DNA of 64,000 bases from Flectonema sp. DT1601 (lineage: Eukaryota; Euglenozoa; Diplonemea; Diplonemida; Diplonemidae). The translations under genes and the position numbers were made by a program. The notes below the pieces were generated by a model. The model saw nothing but the letters and a program-made list of their open reading frames with translations. It was not told where the DNA came from and did not search any database. The stretch lies in assembly GCA_964019425.1 (NCBI GenBank), contig OZ025825.1, positions 186,001 through 250,000 of the forward strand, read 5' to 3'. How positions within the stretch are numbered: the stretch's first letter is position 1; each line of letters starts with the position of its first letter. Shown here in pieces: positions 32,489 to 42,366 of the stretch.

Positions 32489-34795
32489 TTACTTTGGTCT
32501 TAATGAACGATTCTTCTGGAGCAGTAATGAAACATTTTCTAAAACTACGTCACGAGGGCAGCGATTTTTGGCAATTAGTTGCCAGTTTCTGGTGTCGAAG
32601 GCTTCTCCGTAGTCAGTTCCCCATCCCCAGACACAGTCATCAGTGGGTTCCTTTTCTTGAACTTTAGCAGTCAGCCATTCCCTCAACTTGGATGCTTGTA
32701 ATTCGTAAACAATAATCGTCTCTTCATTATCCACAACCCAACGATCAACAGGTCGTCGTTGTGAGAATTCAATCGGACTGTTTGCGCAAAGAGCAAAAGC
32801 ACCGATATCACAACTGGCCTGACATAACAAACTACACATGTTAATACATTGACCAAATACTGTTACGAATCTCTGATCCCTAGTCCCAACCCTCCCGTAT
32901 TGTACAGGACTTGATGAGATTCCAATAAACACCTTACTTGGTGATGAGAACGCTCCGTACATCAGTGAAACAAATCGAAGAGCGTTCTCGAAGTGAGACG
33001 ACGAGTTCCGAGTTGTGTTCCACCCAATCGTAATCAAACATGACAGCACCGCCACAATCGATCCCTCAGTTCGTTCCAAACAAGAAATTGACTTCGCTAG
33101 CGAATCGTTGATTTGTTGTTGGAAGTTGAATAGGTCAGACTCGGTAACATGACCACTCTGTTCCAAAGAACATTTCATATTAGTATTGATTTGAACACCG
33201 CATGCTGTTGCACATCGCTTACTAAAGAGTTTCTCTATGTTTGAAGACCCGCGCTCATTTATTATCACATTTCTCATCCGCTCTCCATTGATACGAATCG
33301 AACCTGCAGAATCGGATCCTCCAAAATCGCTACCTGTTTCCGTTGTGCGGTGAGTACTTTGACTTGTTCTATCATCCATACCGCGATACAATATTTCAAT
33401 ACAAACAGGATTATCATCAATTCCTTTTAAGTGTTCGTAGGTAGTTCTTCTCTTCCAGTCACCAGTCATTGCAACCTCACTGAGAAGAGACGATTCAACA
33501 GCTACACCACCAGGAACACAGGCCCTCTCCAAACGAGCTGCTTTGTTCACAACTCGGCCAAAGTAGTCCGTTCGCCCACTCACAGGATTGACCTCTGTTT
33601 CTACTTCTCCGTAGTGAAGACCGATCCTCACCATCAACCCATGCCAGCCACACTCCTCAAACACCGTCGGTAGTTTCAATTCGAACGGCCAAGTCATCGA
33701 AATCATCGCATCCTGAACTGCCATCGCAAACTGATAAGACTCCTCCAGATGTTGGAACGCCACCATAAACGAGTCACCGATAGTCTTCACTTCGTATCCA
33801 CCAAAGTCAGCAACACAAGATCTGATTATTGTGTCATGTGTTTTAAGTGCTCTCTTCATAGCATCTGGTGATGCTTCCCATATAGCAGTCGATGATTTCA
33901 GATCTGTGAACAGGATGGCCACGTGACCTTGTGGTGCCTTAACATGAGATCCATACGAAGGATCTTCTTCTGATAATTCAAACAGCGAGTCAGGCAGGTA
34001 AGGACGGTACAGACGAAGGTTTTGAAGAAGTTGACTGAGAACTTCCGTCAGAGGTGTAGTGTCTTCGTTGTCGATGTTCTGCTCCGCTTCTTCGAGATCG
34101 AAACGGACGAGTGCGGAGACGACCCTTTCAGCGAGAGAGACGCTTGAGTGAAGCTTTTGGCGCTCACTTCGCATACCAACAGCGAAGTTACGAGTACAGT
34201 AAAAGTCCAACAGCAATACTCCTACTGACCCGATACAATAAACTATTCCATCGGTTGCAGATGCTTTACAAGGAGACGAGTCGAGTTCCTCATCCGATAG
34301 AGTCAGACAGCTTTGCCATTTCCTCATCTTTACACCTCCCGAAATGTCGTACATTCCAAAACGAGTCATCTTTTCAACAGCATCAACTACTAAGTACAAT
34401 ACAAGTGTGATTATTAAACTGCTCGATACTTCTTGAGGAAGTCCAACTAATAAGACTACGTCTAGCACTATGACAGAGAGTGGCCAAATCTGGGCACCCG
34501 TCTCACTTGAATTTAAAATATCCCCCGCTATTATTGTTGCTATGCTAACTACAAGTATAATGGTCAGCTCATTCTCAGTTTGAACCTTTGTAACAATCCA
34601 CTTAACAGTTGCAATAATGTAACAAAAGCAGAATACAACACATGCGTAATACATTATGTTTCGATTTTCAAAACCAAGGACAATTGGAATTCCCAAGACC
34701 ATCGCAAAAGGAATACAAATTAATGTTATCCGTTTACGATATGATACTGCTGGGGTATCAGAATCCGAATGGAACAATTGCAAGTATGAATTCAT
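32489..34795 (-). CDS. Membrane adenylate cyclase, tandem copy 1
   Basis: A protein of 768 residues. Five to seven hydrophobic helices occupy residues about 22-215. A conserved linker (NLRLYRPYLPDSLFEL) follows, then a class III cyclase domain at about 288-465. Metal Asp residues are in ILFTDLKSS and TIGDSFMVAF. The Lys of EVKTIGD and the Asp of RTDYFGRVVNKAARL mark ATP specificity, and Asn/Arg of VNKAAR are the transition-state residues. A second, degenerate cyclase-like domain at about 585-720 keeps QRFVTVFGQCINMCSLL but no metal Asp. ATG is 38 nt after a TTATTCTAG acceptor. The linker between domains is nearly identical to that of copy 3 but not copy 2. Confidence 0.92.
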   Translation of the reverse strand: MNSYLQLFHSDSDTPAVSYRKRITLICIPFAMVLGIPIVLGFENRNIMYYACVVFCFCYIIATVKWIVTKVQTENELTIILVVSIATIIAGDILNSSETGAQIWPLSVIVLDVVLLVGLPQEVSSSLIITLVLYLVVDAVEKMTRFGMYDISGGVKMRKWQSCLTLSDEELDSSPCKASATDGIVYCIGSVGVLLLDFYCTRNFAVGMRSERQKLHSSVSLAERVVSALVRFDLEEAEQNIDNEDTTPLTEVLSQLLQNLRLYRPYLPDSLFELSEEDPSYGSHVKAPQGHVAILFTDLKSSTAIWEASPDAMKRALKTHDTIIRSCVADFGGYEVKTIGDSFMVAFQHLEESYQFAMAVQDAMISMTWPFELKLPTVFEECGWHGLMVRIGLHYGEVETEVNPVSGRTDYFGRVVNKAARLERACVPGGVAVESSLLSEVAMTGDWKRRTTYEHLKGIDDNPVCIEILYRGMDDRTSQSTHRTTETGSDFGGSDSAGSIRINGERMRNVIINERGSSNIEKLFSKRCATACGVQINTNMKCSLEQSGHVTESDLFNFQQQINDSLAKSISCLERTEGSIVAVLSCLITIGWNTTRNSSSHFENALRFVSLMYGAFSSPSKVFIGISSSPVQYGRVGTRDQRFVTVFGQCINMCSLLCQASCDIGAFALCANSPIEFSQRRPVDRWVVDNEETIIVYELQASKLREWLTAKVQEKEPTDDCVWGWGTDYGEAFDTRNWQLIAKNRCPRDVVLENVSLLLQKNRSLRPK

Positions 34796-35055
34796 TTACT
34801 TTTTATGATTCAAAAATAAACCACCCTGGTGGCCTAGAATAATACAATAAGATTTTTTCCTATACGGCAGTAGACCATTTATTCATGCAGTAACCTTCTG
34901 AGTGAATAAGAAATGGGTTTTCACAATCGATAGTACAATGAAATACTTAGAGACAGGAAGTGGATAAACTACTATGATGTGAATCGCTTGTAAAAGCATA
35001 TCAATTAGTCGAACTGTAAAGCCCCGACTTACATCTTCTCAGAGAAGAAATCAAC

Positions 35056-37347
35056 CTAACATATTGATGCCGATGATTTTGGTCGTAGTGATCGACCTTT
35101 ACAGAGCATCTGAGTAACTGATTCAAGGACTAGGTCAAAATTACATTTCTTGCTTGTAATTAGTTCCCAATCTTTTCTTTCAAATGCTTCCCAATATTCA
35201 GAACTCCACCCCCAGACACAGTCATCAGTGGGTTCCTTTTCTTGAACTTTTGCAGTCAACCATTCCCTCAACTTGGATGCTTGTAATTCGTAAACAATAA
35301 TCGTCTCTTCATTATCCACAACCCAGCAATCAACAGGTCGTCTTTGTGAGAATTCAATCGGACTGTTTGCGCAAAGAGCAAAAGCACCGACATCACAACT
35401 GGCCTGACATAACAAACTACACATGTTAATACATTGACCAAATACTGTTACGAATCTCTGATCCCTAGTCCCAACCCTCCCGTATTGTACAGGACTTGAT
35501 GAGATTCCAATAAACACCTCACCTGGTGATGAGAACGCTCCGTACATCAGTGAAACAAATCGAAGAGCGTTCTCGAAGTGAGACGACGAGTTCCGAGTTG
35601 TGTTCCACCCAATCGTAATCAAACATGACAGTACCGTCACAATCGATCCCTCAGTTCGTTCCAAACAAGAAATTGACTTCGCTAGCGAATCGTTGATTTG
35701 TTGTTGGAAGTCAGATCGAACATCACCTGACTTGATGATCATCCGCACACAACAAGTTGTTGCACATCGCTTGCTAAAGAGTTTCTCTACAATCAAAGCA
35801 GAATCACGCTTACTAGCTCTGATGTTTCTCTTCTTGTCCGCATTCAAACGAATCGAACATGCAGAATCGGATCTGCTGTAATCGCTACCTGTTTCCGTTG
35901 TGCGGTGAGTACTTTGACTTGTTCTGTCATCCTTACCGCGATACAATATTTCAATACAAACAGGATTATCATCAATTCCTTTTAGGTGTTCGTAGGTAGT
36001 TCTTCTCTTCCAGTCACCAGTCATTGCAACCTCACTGAGTAGAGACGATTCGACAGCTACACCACCAGGAACACAGGCCCTCTCCAAACGAGCTGCTTTG
36101 TTCACAACGCGGCCAAAGTAGTCCGTTCGCCCACTCACAGGATTGACTTCTGTTTCTACTTCTCCGTAGTGAAGACCGATCCTCACCATCAACCCATGCC
36201 AGCCACACTCCTCAAACACCGTCGGTAGTTTCAATTCGAACGGCCAAGTTGTCGAAATCATCGCATCCTGAACTGCCATCGCAAACTGATAAGACTCCTC
36301 CAGATGTTGGAACGCCACCATAAACGAGTCACCGATAGTCTTCACTTCGTATCCACCAAAGTCAGCAACACAAGATCTGATTATTGTGTCATGTGTTTTA
36401 AGTGCTTTCTTCATAGCATCTGGTGATGCTTCCCATATAGCAGTCGATGATTTCAGATCCGTGAACAGGATGGCCACGTGACCTTGTGGTGCCTTAACAT
36501 GAGATCCATACGAAGGATCTTCTTCTGATAATTCAAACAGCGAGTCAGGCAGGTAAGGACGGTACAGACGAAGGTTTTGAAGAAGTTGACTGAGAACTTC
36601 CGTCAGAGGTGTAGTGTCTTCGTTGTCGATGTTCTGCTCCGCTTCTTCGAGATCGAAACGGACGAGTGCGGAGACGACCCTTTCAGCGAGAGAGACGCTT
36701 GAGTGAAGCTTTTGGCGCTCACTTCGCATACCAAAAGCGAAGTTACGAGTACAGTAAAAGTCCATTAACAGTACTCCAGCATCAGAAACAAAGTGAGCCA
36801 AGACCGCAACCACGTCTGTTCGACAAGGAGAACTTGCAAGTTCTTCCTCAGTCAAACTTAAACAACCTCGTAACTGAATCATCTTGGTTCCTAAAGTGAT
36901 CTCGTAAAGACCAAAGCGAACAACCTTTTCAACAGAGAGAACAAACAGGTAAACCACCAGTAATACTATGAAACTATTTAGTACCGGCCTAGGCAATCCA
37001 CAAAGCAGGACAATGTCTATTACAATAACTGCAAGAGGCCACACTGGAGGACTCGTTTCACTACTTTTAACCAAGTCAGCAACAATAACTCCAATAATCC
37101 ACAGCGTCATAAGAACTGATATTTCATTGGTCGTCTGTTTCTTTGTGATGAACCATTTTAATAACGCAAGGGGATTTAATAAGATTTGAAACAGGCAACA
37201 ATACCAAGATATAGTTCGATGATCAAAGTCAATCAGTACTATCACAGCAAGAATTATAACGAAGAACGTACAAGTAATGGTCGCATCCTTTCGAGTTTTC
37301 TCCGCAGCTGTGTCTAATTCAGAATGAAAAAAACGACTAAAAAACAT
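35056..37347 (-). CDS. Membrane adenylate cyclase, tandem copy 2
   Basis: A protein of 763 residues with the same plan as the neighbouring copies: N-terminal multi-helix membrane domain, class III catalytic domain with all key residues (FTDLKSS, KTIGDSFM, TDYFGRVVNKAAR), and a degenerate C-terminal cyclase-like domain. The membrane domain differs from copies 1 and 3. The 60-residue inter-domain linker is also distinct (SDSACSIRLNADKKRN), while the flanking catalytic and C-terminal blocks are almost identical. The last 40 residues share EKEPTDDCVWGW with copy 1. ATG lies 13 nt after the acceptor TCTCGTTACAG. It is 260 nt upstream of copy 1. Confidence 0.92.
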   Translation of the reverse strand: MFFSRFFHSELDTAAEKTRKDATITCTFFVIILAVIVLIDFDHRTISWYCCLFQILLNPLALLKWFITKKQTTNEISVLMTLWIIGVIVADLVKSSETSPPVWPLAVIVIDIVLLCGLPRPVLNSFIVLLVVYLFVLSVEKVVRFGLYEITLGTKMIQLRGCLSLTEEELASSPCRTDVVAVLAHFVSDAGVLLMDFYCTRNFAFGMRSERQKLHSSVSLAERVVSALVRFDLEEAEQNIDNEDTTPLTEVLSQLLQNLRLYRPYLPDSLFELSEEDPSYGSHVKAPQGHVAILFTDLKSSTAIWEASPDAMKKALKTHDTIIRSCVADFGGYEVKTIGDSFMVAFQHLEESYQFAMAVQDAMISTTWPFELKLPTVFEECGWHGLMVRIGLHYGEVETEVNPVSGRTDYFGRVVNKAARLERACVPGGVAVESSLLSEVAMTGDWKRRTTYEHLKGIDDNPVCIEILYRGKDDRTSQSTHRTTETGSDYSRSDSACSIRLNADKKRNIRASKRDSALIVEKLFSKRCATTCCVRMIIKSGDVRSDFQQQINDSLAKSISCLERTEGSIVTVLSCLITIGWNTTRNSSSHFENALRFVSLMYGAFSSPGEVFIGISSSPVQYGRVGTRDQRFVTVFGQCINMCSLLCQASCDVGAFALCANSPIEFSQRRPVDCWVVDNEETIIVYELQASKLREWLTAKVQEKEPTDDCVWGWSSEYWEAFERKDWELITSKKCNFDLVLESVTQMLCKGRSLRPKSSASIC

Positions 37348-37387
37348 CTTTTATATATAACTGTAACGAGAAATATTAGAACACCAT

Positions 37388-37421
<34 letters not shown>

Positions 37422-37454
37422 CCGGTTAGTTTTTTTATTTTATATTAAAAACTT

Positions 37455-37540
37455 GTACATCATGGTAAGCTTACGGGGTATCAGTCATTTGATACCACAC
37501 AACCGTAAAGACTCCCTCAGGCGTGAAGGGACGTTGTGAC
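37455..37540. ncRNA. Candidate structured RNA between cyclase genes
   Basis: Next to each other lie a hairpin GGTATCA/TGATACC with a 6-nt loop and a second stem CACAAC/GTTGTG that encloses TCCCT/AGGGA. A palindrome GTAAGCTTAC comes just before. The AT-rich flanks carry none of this. T runs occur downstream on both strands (37581 on plus, the 37389-37420 A-run on minus), which would suit Pol III termination. Strand and class are unknown; no Sm site, snoRNA boxes or tRNA boxes are convincing. Confidence 0.35.
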
Positions 37541-37805
37541 CATCAATGTTTGTTACTTAAGCATCCCTACCAAGACTAATACTTTTTTTTTTTTTTTAAA
37601 GTGCCATTGCGCTGCTTATATATTTGTTACACTCAGCGACTTATAGATAAAGATTTACGTAAGGTAAATAACTACTCAAAATCATGTTGTGCTGGATAAT
37701 AAATAACAGTTATGGCCATAAATAAGATAGTAAAATTAATTCAAATAAAGTGCTACTGGAAAGCAGCTGAAACTTCATAACGAGATTAGTTAACAAACGA
37801 AATAA

Positions 37806-37838
<33 letters not shown>

Positions 37839-37866
37839 ATCTTCACTCGTAGTCACATTGCTCAAC

Positions 37867-40182
37867 TCAGCACAGTTTCGGCCGCAGTGATCTTCCATTA
37901 CGGAGCATGTCAGCAACTTTAAATAGGACGTTGTCAGATGTACCATTTTGTTTAATTAGTTCCCAATCTTTTCTGCTGAAGGCTTCCAAATATTCATCTT
38001 TCCATCCCCAGCTGGATGTTTCGCCTACTTCAACTCCCTGAACTTTTGCAGTCAACCATTCCCTCAACTTGGATGCTTGTAATTCGTAAACAATAATCGT
38101 CTCTTCATTATCCACAACCCAACGATCAACAGGTCGTCTTTGTGAGAATTCAATCGGACTGTTTGCGCAAAGAGCAAAAGCACCGACATCACAACTGGCC
38201 TGACATAACAAACTACACATGTTAATACATTGACCAAATACTGTTACGAATCTCTGATCCCTAGTCCCAACCCTCCCGTATTGTACAGGACTTGATGAGA
38301 TTCCAATAAACACCTTACTTGGTGATGAGAACGCTCCGTACATCAGTGAAACAAATCGAAGAGCGTTCTCGAAGTGAGACGACGAGTTCCGAGTTGTGTT
38401 CCACCCAATCGTAATCAAACATGACAGCACCGCCACAATCGATCCCTCAGTTCGTTCTAAACAAGAAATTGACTTCGCTAGCGAATCGTTGATTTGTTGT
38501 TGGAAGTTGAATAGGTCAGACTCGGTAACATGACCACTCTGTTCCAAAGAACATTTCATATTAGTATTGATTTGAACACCGCATGCTGTTGCACATCGCT
38601 TACTAAAGAGTTTCTCTATGTTTGAAGACCCGCGCTCATTTATTATCACATTTCTCATCCGCTCTCCATTGATACGAATCGAACCTGCAGAATCGGATCC
38701 TCCAAAATCGCTACCTGTTTCCGTTGTGCGGTGAGTACTTTGACTTGTTCTATCATCCATACCGCGATACAATATTTCAATACAAACAGGATTATCATCA
38801 ATTCCTTTTAAGTGTTCGTAGGTAGTTCTTCTCTTCCAGTCACCAGTCATTGCAACCTCACTGAGTAGAGACGATTCGACAGCTACACCACCAGGAACAC
38901 AGGCCCTCTCCAAACGAGCTGCTTTGTTCACAACGCGGCCAAAGTAGTCCGTTCGCCCACTCACAGGATTGACTTCTGTTTCTACTTCTCCGTAGTGAAG
39001 ACCGATCCTCACCATCAACCCATGCCAGCCACACTCCTCAAACACCGTCGGTAGTTTCAATTCGAACGGCCAAGTTGTCGAAATCATCGCATCCTGAACT
39101 GCCATCGCAAACTGATAAGACTCCTCCAGATGTTGGAACGCCACCATAAACGAGTCACCGATAGTCTTCACTTCGTATCCACTAAAGTCAGCAACACAAG
39201 ATCTGATTATTGTGTCATGTGTTTTAAGTGCTTTCTTCATAGCATCTGGTGATGCTTCCCATATAGCAGTCGATGATTTCAGATCTGTGAACAGGATGGC
39301 CACGTGACCTTGTGGTGCCTTAACATGAGATCCATACGAAGGATCTTCTTCTGATAATTCAAACAGCGAGTCAGGCAGGTAAGGACGGTACAGACGAAGG
39401 TTTTGAAGAAGTTGACTGAGAACTTCCGTCAGAGGTGTAGTGTCTTCGTTGTCGATGTTCTGCTCCGCTTCTTCGAGATCGAAACGGACGAGTGCGGAGA
39501 CGACCCTTTCAGCGAGAGAGACGCTTGAGTGAAGCTTTTGGCGCTCACTTCGCAAACCAACAGCGAAGTTACGAGTACAGTAAAAGTCCAACACTAGTAC
39601 TCCAGCTCCAGAACAGAAGATACCGAAAGCGACTTGAAAACTTAACTTGCAGGGAGATGCTTCAAGTTCCTCATCTGTGAAATGATAACACTCTCGCAAT
39701 AATCTCAGCTTCTTACCTCCAACGATGTCAAACAGACCATAGCGTAATGTGATTTCTGAAGTTCGCACCACCAAATAAACCAATAACATTAACACCATTA
39801 CGTTTATTGTTCTTTGAGGTACATTACATAGCAGCAACACGTCTAATACCACTACGACTAATGGCCATAGTGAATAACCAGATTCACTCGTACTTACAAG
39901 GTCGCCAAGTATAATGGACACCATCCACATAAAAGTCATGACTGAAACATCGTGAACTGTTTGACGTTTTGTTATAAACCATTTTATAATAAATCCAATT
40001 CCGATCAAAGTCTGACAAACACCAAAATAATAAAAGGCATTTCGAGATCCATAGTACGAGCTCGCTACTAGAGACAAGTTCAAAGCAAGAGAGAAAAGGG
40101 TGCACGTGACCATAATCTTCTTTGTGTAGGCCTCATCTGGCGTGTCCAACGGCGATAGAAAATATGAAAATAAAACGCTCAT
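37867..40182 (-). CDS. Membrane adenylate cyclase, tandem copy 3
   Basis: A protein of 771 residues. The membrane domain (MSVLFSYFLSPLDTPDEAYT onward) is unlike those of copies 1 and 2 in sequence but similar in helix pattern. From LLDFYCTRNFAVG-like sequence at about residue 198 to near residue 720 it is almost identical to copy 1, including the inter-domain linker ending NFQQQINDSL. The last 45 residues are unique (GVEVGETSSWGWKDEY). All catalytic residues of the first cyclase domain are intact and the second domain is degenerate. ATG lies 17 nt after the acceptor TTTCTTTATACAG. It is the most upstream of the three if transcription runs leftwards. Confidence 0.92.
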   Translation of the reverse strand: MSVLFSYFLSPLDTPDEAYTKKIMVTCTLFSLALNLSLVASSYYGSRNAFYYFGVCQTLIGIGFIIKWFITKRQTVHDVSVMTFMWMVSIILGDLVSTSESGYSLWPLVVVVLDVLLLCNVPQRTINVMVLMLLVYLVVRTSEITLRYGLFDIVGGKKLRLLRECYHFTDEELEASPCKLSFQVAFGIFCSGAGVLVLDFYCTRNFAVGLRSERQKLHSSVSLAERVVSALVRFDLEEAEQNIDNEDTTPLTEVLSQLLQNLRLYRPYLPDSLFELSEEDPSYGSHVKAPQGHVAILFTDLKSSTAIWEASPDAMKKALKTHDTIIRSCVADFSGYEVKTIGDSFMVAFQHLEESYQFAMAVQDAMISTTWPFELKLPTVFEECGWHGLMVRIGLHYGEVETEVNPVSGRTDYFGRVVNKAARLERACVPGGVAVESSLLSEVAMTGDWKRRTTYEHLKGIDDNPVCIEILYRGMDDRTSQSTHRTTETGSDFGGSDSAGSIRINGERMRNVIINERGSSNIEKLFSKRCATACGVQINTNMKCSLEQSGHVTESDLFNFQQQINDSLAKSISCLERTEGSIVAVLSCLITIGWNTTRNSSSHFENALRFVSLMYGAFSSPSKVFIGISSSPVQYGRVGTRDQRFVTVFGQCINMCSLLCQASCDVGAFALCANSPIEFSQRRPVDRWVVDNEETIIVYELQASKLREWLTAKVQGVEVGETSSWGWKDEYLEAFSRKDWELIKQNGTSDNVLFKVADMLRNGRSLRPKLC

Positions 40183-40541
40183 AGTATTGTGTGTAATTTC
40201 TGTATAAAGAAATTATCTCAACATGTATGTACAAAACAAAATGAAAATTGTGAATACATCCAACGAAGGTATGCACTCAGCTTACGAAACAAAAACTTTT
40301 TCCTAATCTTGCTGATGTCCTTACGACTCACGCAGTTCCTTGACAAAAGATAAAACACAACAAGTTTACTCTTATATTACACGTCTTTAAGTAATGTTGT
40401 CAAATAGCTTAAAAAACAAAAATACAACCACACGAGTCGCTTATAAACATTACAACAATGAACTGCTGTGACTCCAAAAGAATGAACGTCAACGATGCGG
40501 CCCTCAATGACAAAGAAGTCTCCAGTAGTGTCACTGGATAA

Positions 40542-41006
40542 TCATGCTGGGATTTCAGGGGTTTCGCCATTCGCAGCAACGTCAAGCTCAGATTCAGCTT
40601 TTCTTTTTTCAATTACGGCGTCCAACTCATCTTCTTTTTTCTTAGCTAATTTTTGTGCATTTTGTTTAAGTGATGATATCTTCTCAGCATTTTGTTTCAT
40701 TCGACTTATCATCTGATCAACCTTTATCTTATACGATGGTATTTGAGAAAAGACTTCCTTCACACTCTCACTAGAATCTTGAATCTCAGCCACTGCATTC
40801 TTATTAGCTCGTATTGACTCCATGATCTGCTGCTGAACTGTTGCCACCGTCAGAAGTGTGTCTGAAAGAGGTTGAAGTGCAAGCGAGAAATTATCTGCGA
40901 ACAAATCTCCCAACTGAGTTGGAGTGACGACAACTTCTGCTGGATTCAAATCTTCAGCAACAGGTGTGGTTTCCGATTGCGGCTCTTCAGGTTGTATATC
41001 AGTCAT
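40542..41006 (-). CDS. Small coiled-coil protein, BLOC-1 subunit 6 (pallidin)-like
   Basis: A protein of 154 residues from ATG 41006 (MTDIQPEEPQ), 18 nt after the acceptor TTTTTTACAG. The N-terminus is acidic and unstructured. Residues about 45-145 are helical, with heptads typical of coiled coil (VDQMISRMKQNAEKISSLKQ). The stretch YKIKVDQM to LAKKKEDE resembles the pallidin C-terminal helix, where a Tyr-x-x-Lys start is followed by EKxSxLKxxAxKL. Pallidin is part of BLOC-1, which acts in endosome-to-lysosome traffic. The match is short, so another BLOC-1/BORC or SNARE-like coiled coil is possible. Confidence 0.45.
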   Translation of the reverse strand: MTDIQPEEPQSETTPVAEDLNPAEVVVTPTQLGDLFADNFSLALQPLSDTLLTVATVQQQIMESIRANKNAVAEIQDSSESVKEVFSQIPSYKIKVDQMISRMKQNAEKISSLKQNAQKLAKKKEDELDAVIEKRKAESELDVAANGETPEIPA

Positions 41007-41292
41007 GTTATGTGACACGTCCTCCTGTAAAAAAGTATATAAACCAGAATGACTAAATTTCAAATCAAGTTTTCTATAAAAAAAAAAATCGGACGAAGAT
41101 TCGTTTCAATCTTTCTCGTCGACGCTATCGTCATGTGACCAGAAGCTAATCAAAATCATCACTAAGATGATAAGTGTTAAGGTGAGTCTGCGAAAAAGTT
41201 AGGTGCCGCAGTACTATAATTAACTATACGAGTGTACACCTTGCGGATATTACTTACAATAGAATCCAATAAGAAAAGTGTTGCATCAGTTC

Positions 41293-42366
41293 TTATCCTT
41301 CACTTGGTAAGGAGAGCAGCGGCCCATCCTCGTCTTCTTCGTTCTTCTTCTTCTTTTTCTTTTTCTTCTTGGCAGTCTTACTAGTTTCGCTTGCATCCAA
41401 TACATTCTCACCTTTCCGACAGAGAATGTAATTTCTGTTTCTGTGAAGTAGTGGAATCGTTGCTCTGCAGACAGAAGACGCCCAGATATCGACTCTCCAT
41501 TTACAAGACGACTCGTCAATAGAATAATACCACAGAGAGTCTTTTGGTAATCGTGGTGTGTGTTTGTTGCAATGAAACCAAAGGTCAGTAGTCCATGTTA
41601 AGTTACCATCAGCAAGTGGATTCCTTACATTACAAACTTTACCATTATTGTATTGCGTAGTCAGAGCTAGTGGATCAGAGAAACTGGGATCTGGAACCAA
41701 ATAATACCTATGAGTTTTATTAGGCATGACTCCTCGAGTGATTTTCTCTTGCCTCCTACCGTTGACGTAATCGTAAGTTATTAAGCTTTTGTTCCAACAG
41801 AACTCGAGTCCGATGGGTTCACTGCTGCTTATCCAACAATTGCGTCCAATGTCTTGACGCATGAAGACGTCAGCGTCAACGATCAGCTGTTGAACTTCAG
41901 TTTGAGTAATCTCTTGAAGATGAACATCAGGTAAGTGACAAGTCCAATTAGTGCCATCACTGTCTACAATGTGTTGAATAGAGTTACTGACGTTTACAAT
42001 CATTTTTGAATTTGTCTTGTCGTCTTGAGATCTCATTGACGTCGGAGTATCCTTCCCCAAGTCTAATTGGATCCTCCGATTACGTAGATCATCAGGCAGT
42101 CCATAACCTCCATCTAACTTAACAATCGTAAAAGTACTTTCTAAAATCTCTTGTCTCAGAGGTGCATTCATTCCAGTTCTTGATGCCTGTACATACATGT
42201 GTGGTCTCATATAATAATGTGGTTCTTTCCAAAATTCAACTGGCTTTTTAACTTCTTCTACTTCTGTTGGTTCATTTTCGTAATCCTCATCATCGTCTTG
42301 GTTAGAAAAAATCCATCCCACCACAGAAACGATATAACTAAGAAATATCAAACTCCTTGTTAACAT
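41293..42366 (-). CDS. ER lectin with MRH domain, OS-9/Yos9-like
   Basis: A protein of 357 residues with a signal peptide (MLTRSLIFLSYIVSVVGWIFS) and an acidic segment. A region resembling the OS-9 N-terminal part (WTCHLPDVHLQEITQTEVQQL) is followed by a mannose-6-phosphate-receptor-homology domain at about 190-330: GRNCW, GLEFCWNKSLITYDYVNG, TDLWFHCNK, SSCKWRVDIWASSVC. OS-9 proteins bind trimmed N-glycans on misfolded proteins and hand them to the HRD1 retrotranslocation complex in ER-associated degradation. Cysteine spacing fits MRH, but the canonical Glu and Tyr sugar ligands are not certain by eye. The tail has nine consecutive Lys from an A-run and no HDEL-type retention signal. Confidence 0.65.
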   Translation of the reverse strand: MLTRSLIFLSYIVSVVGWIFSNQDDDEDYENEPTEVEEVKKPVEFWKEPHYYMRPHMYVQASRTGMNAPLRQEILESTFTIVKLDGGYGLPDDLRNRRIQLDLGKDTPTSMRSQDDKTNSKMIVNVSNSIQHIVDSDGTNWTCHLPDVHLQEITQTEVQQLIVDADVFMRQDIGRNCWISSSEPIGLEFCWNKSLITYDYVNGRRQEKITRGVMPNKTHRYYLVPDPSFSDPLALTTQYNNGKVCNVRNPLADGNLTWTTDLWFHCNKHTPRLPKDSLWYYSIDESSCKWRVDIWASSVCRATIPLLHRNRNYILCRKGENVLDASETSKTAKKKKKKKKKNEEDEDGPLLSLPSEG

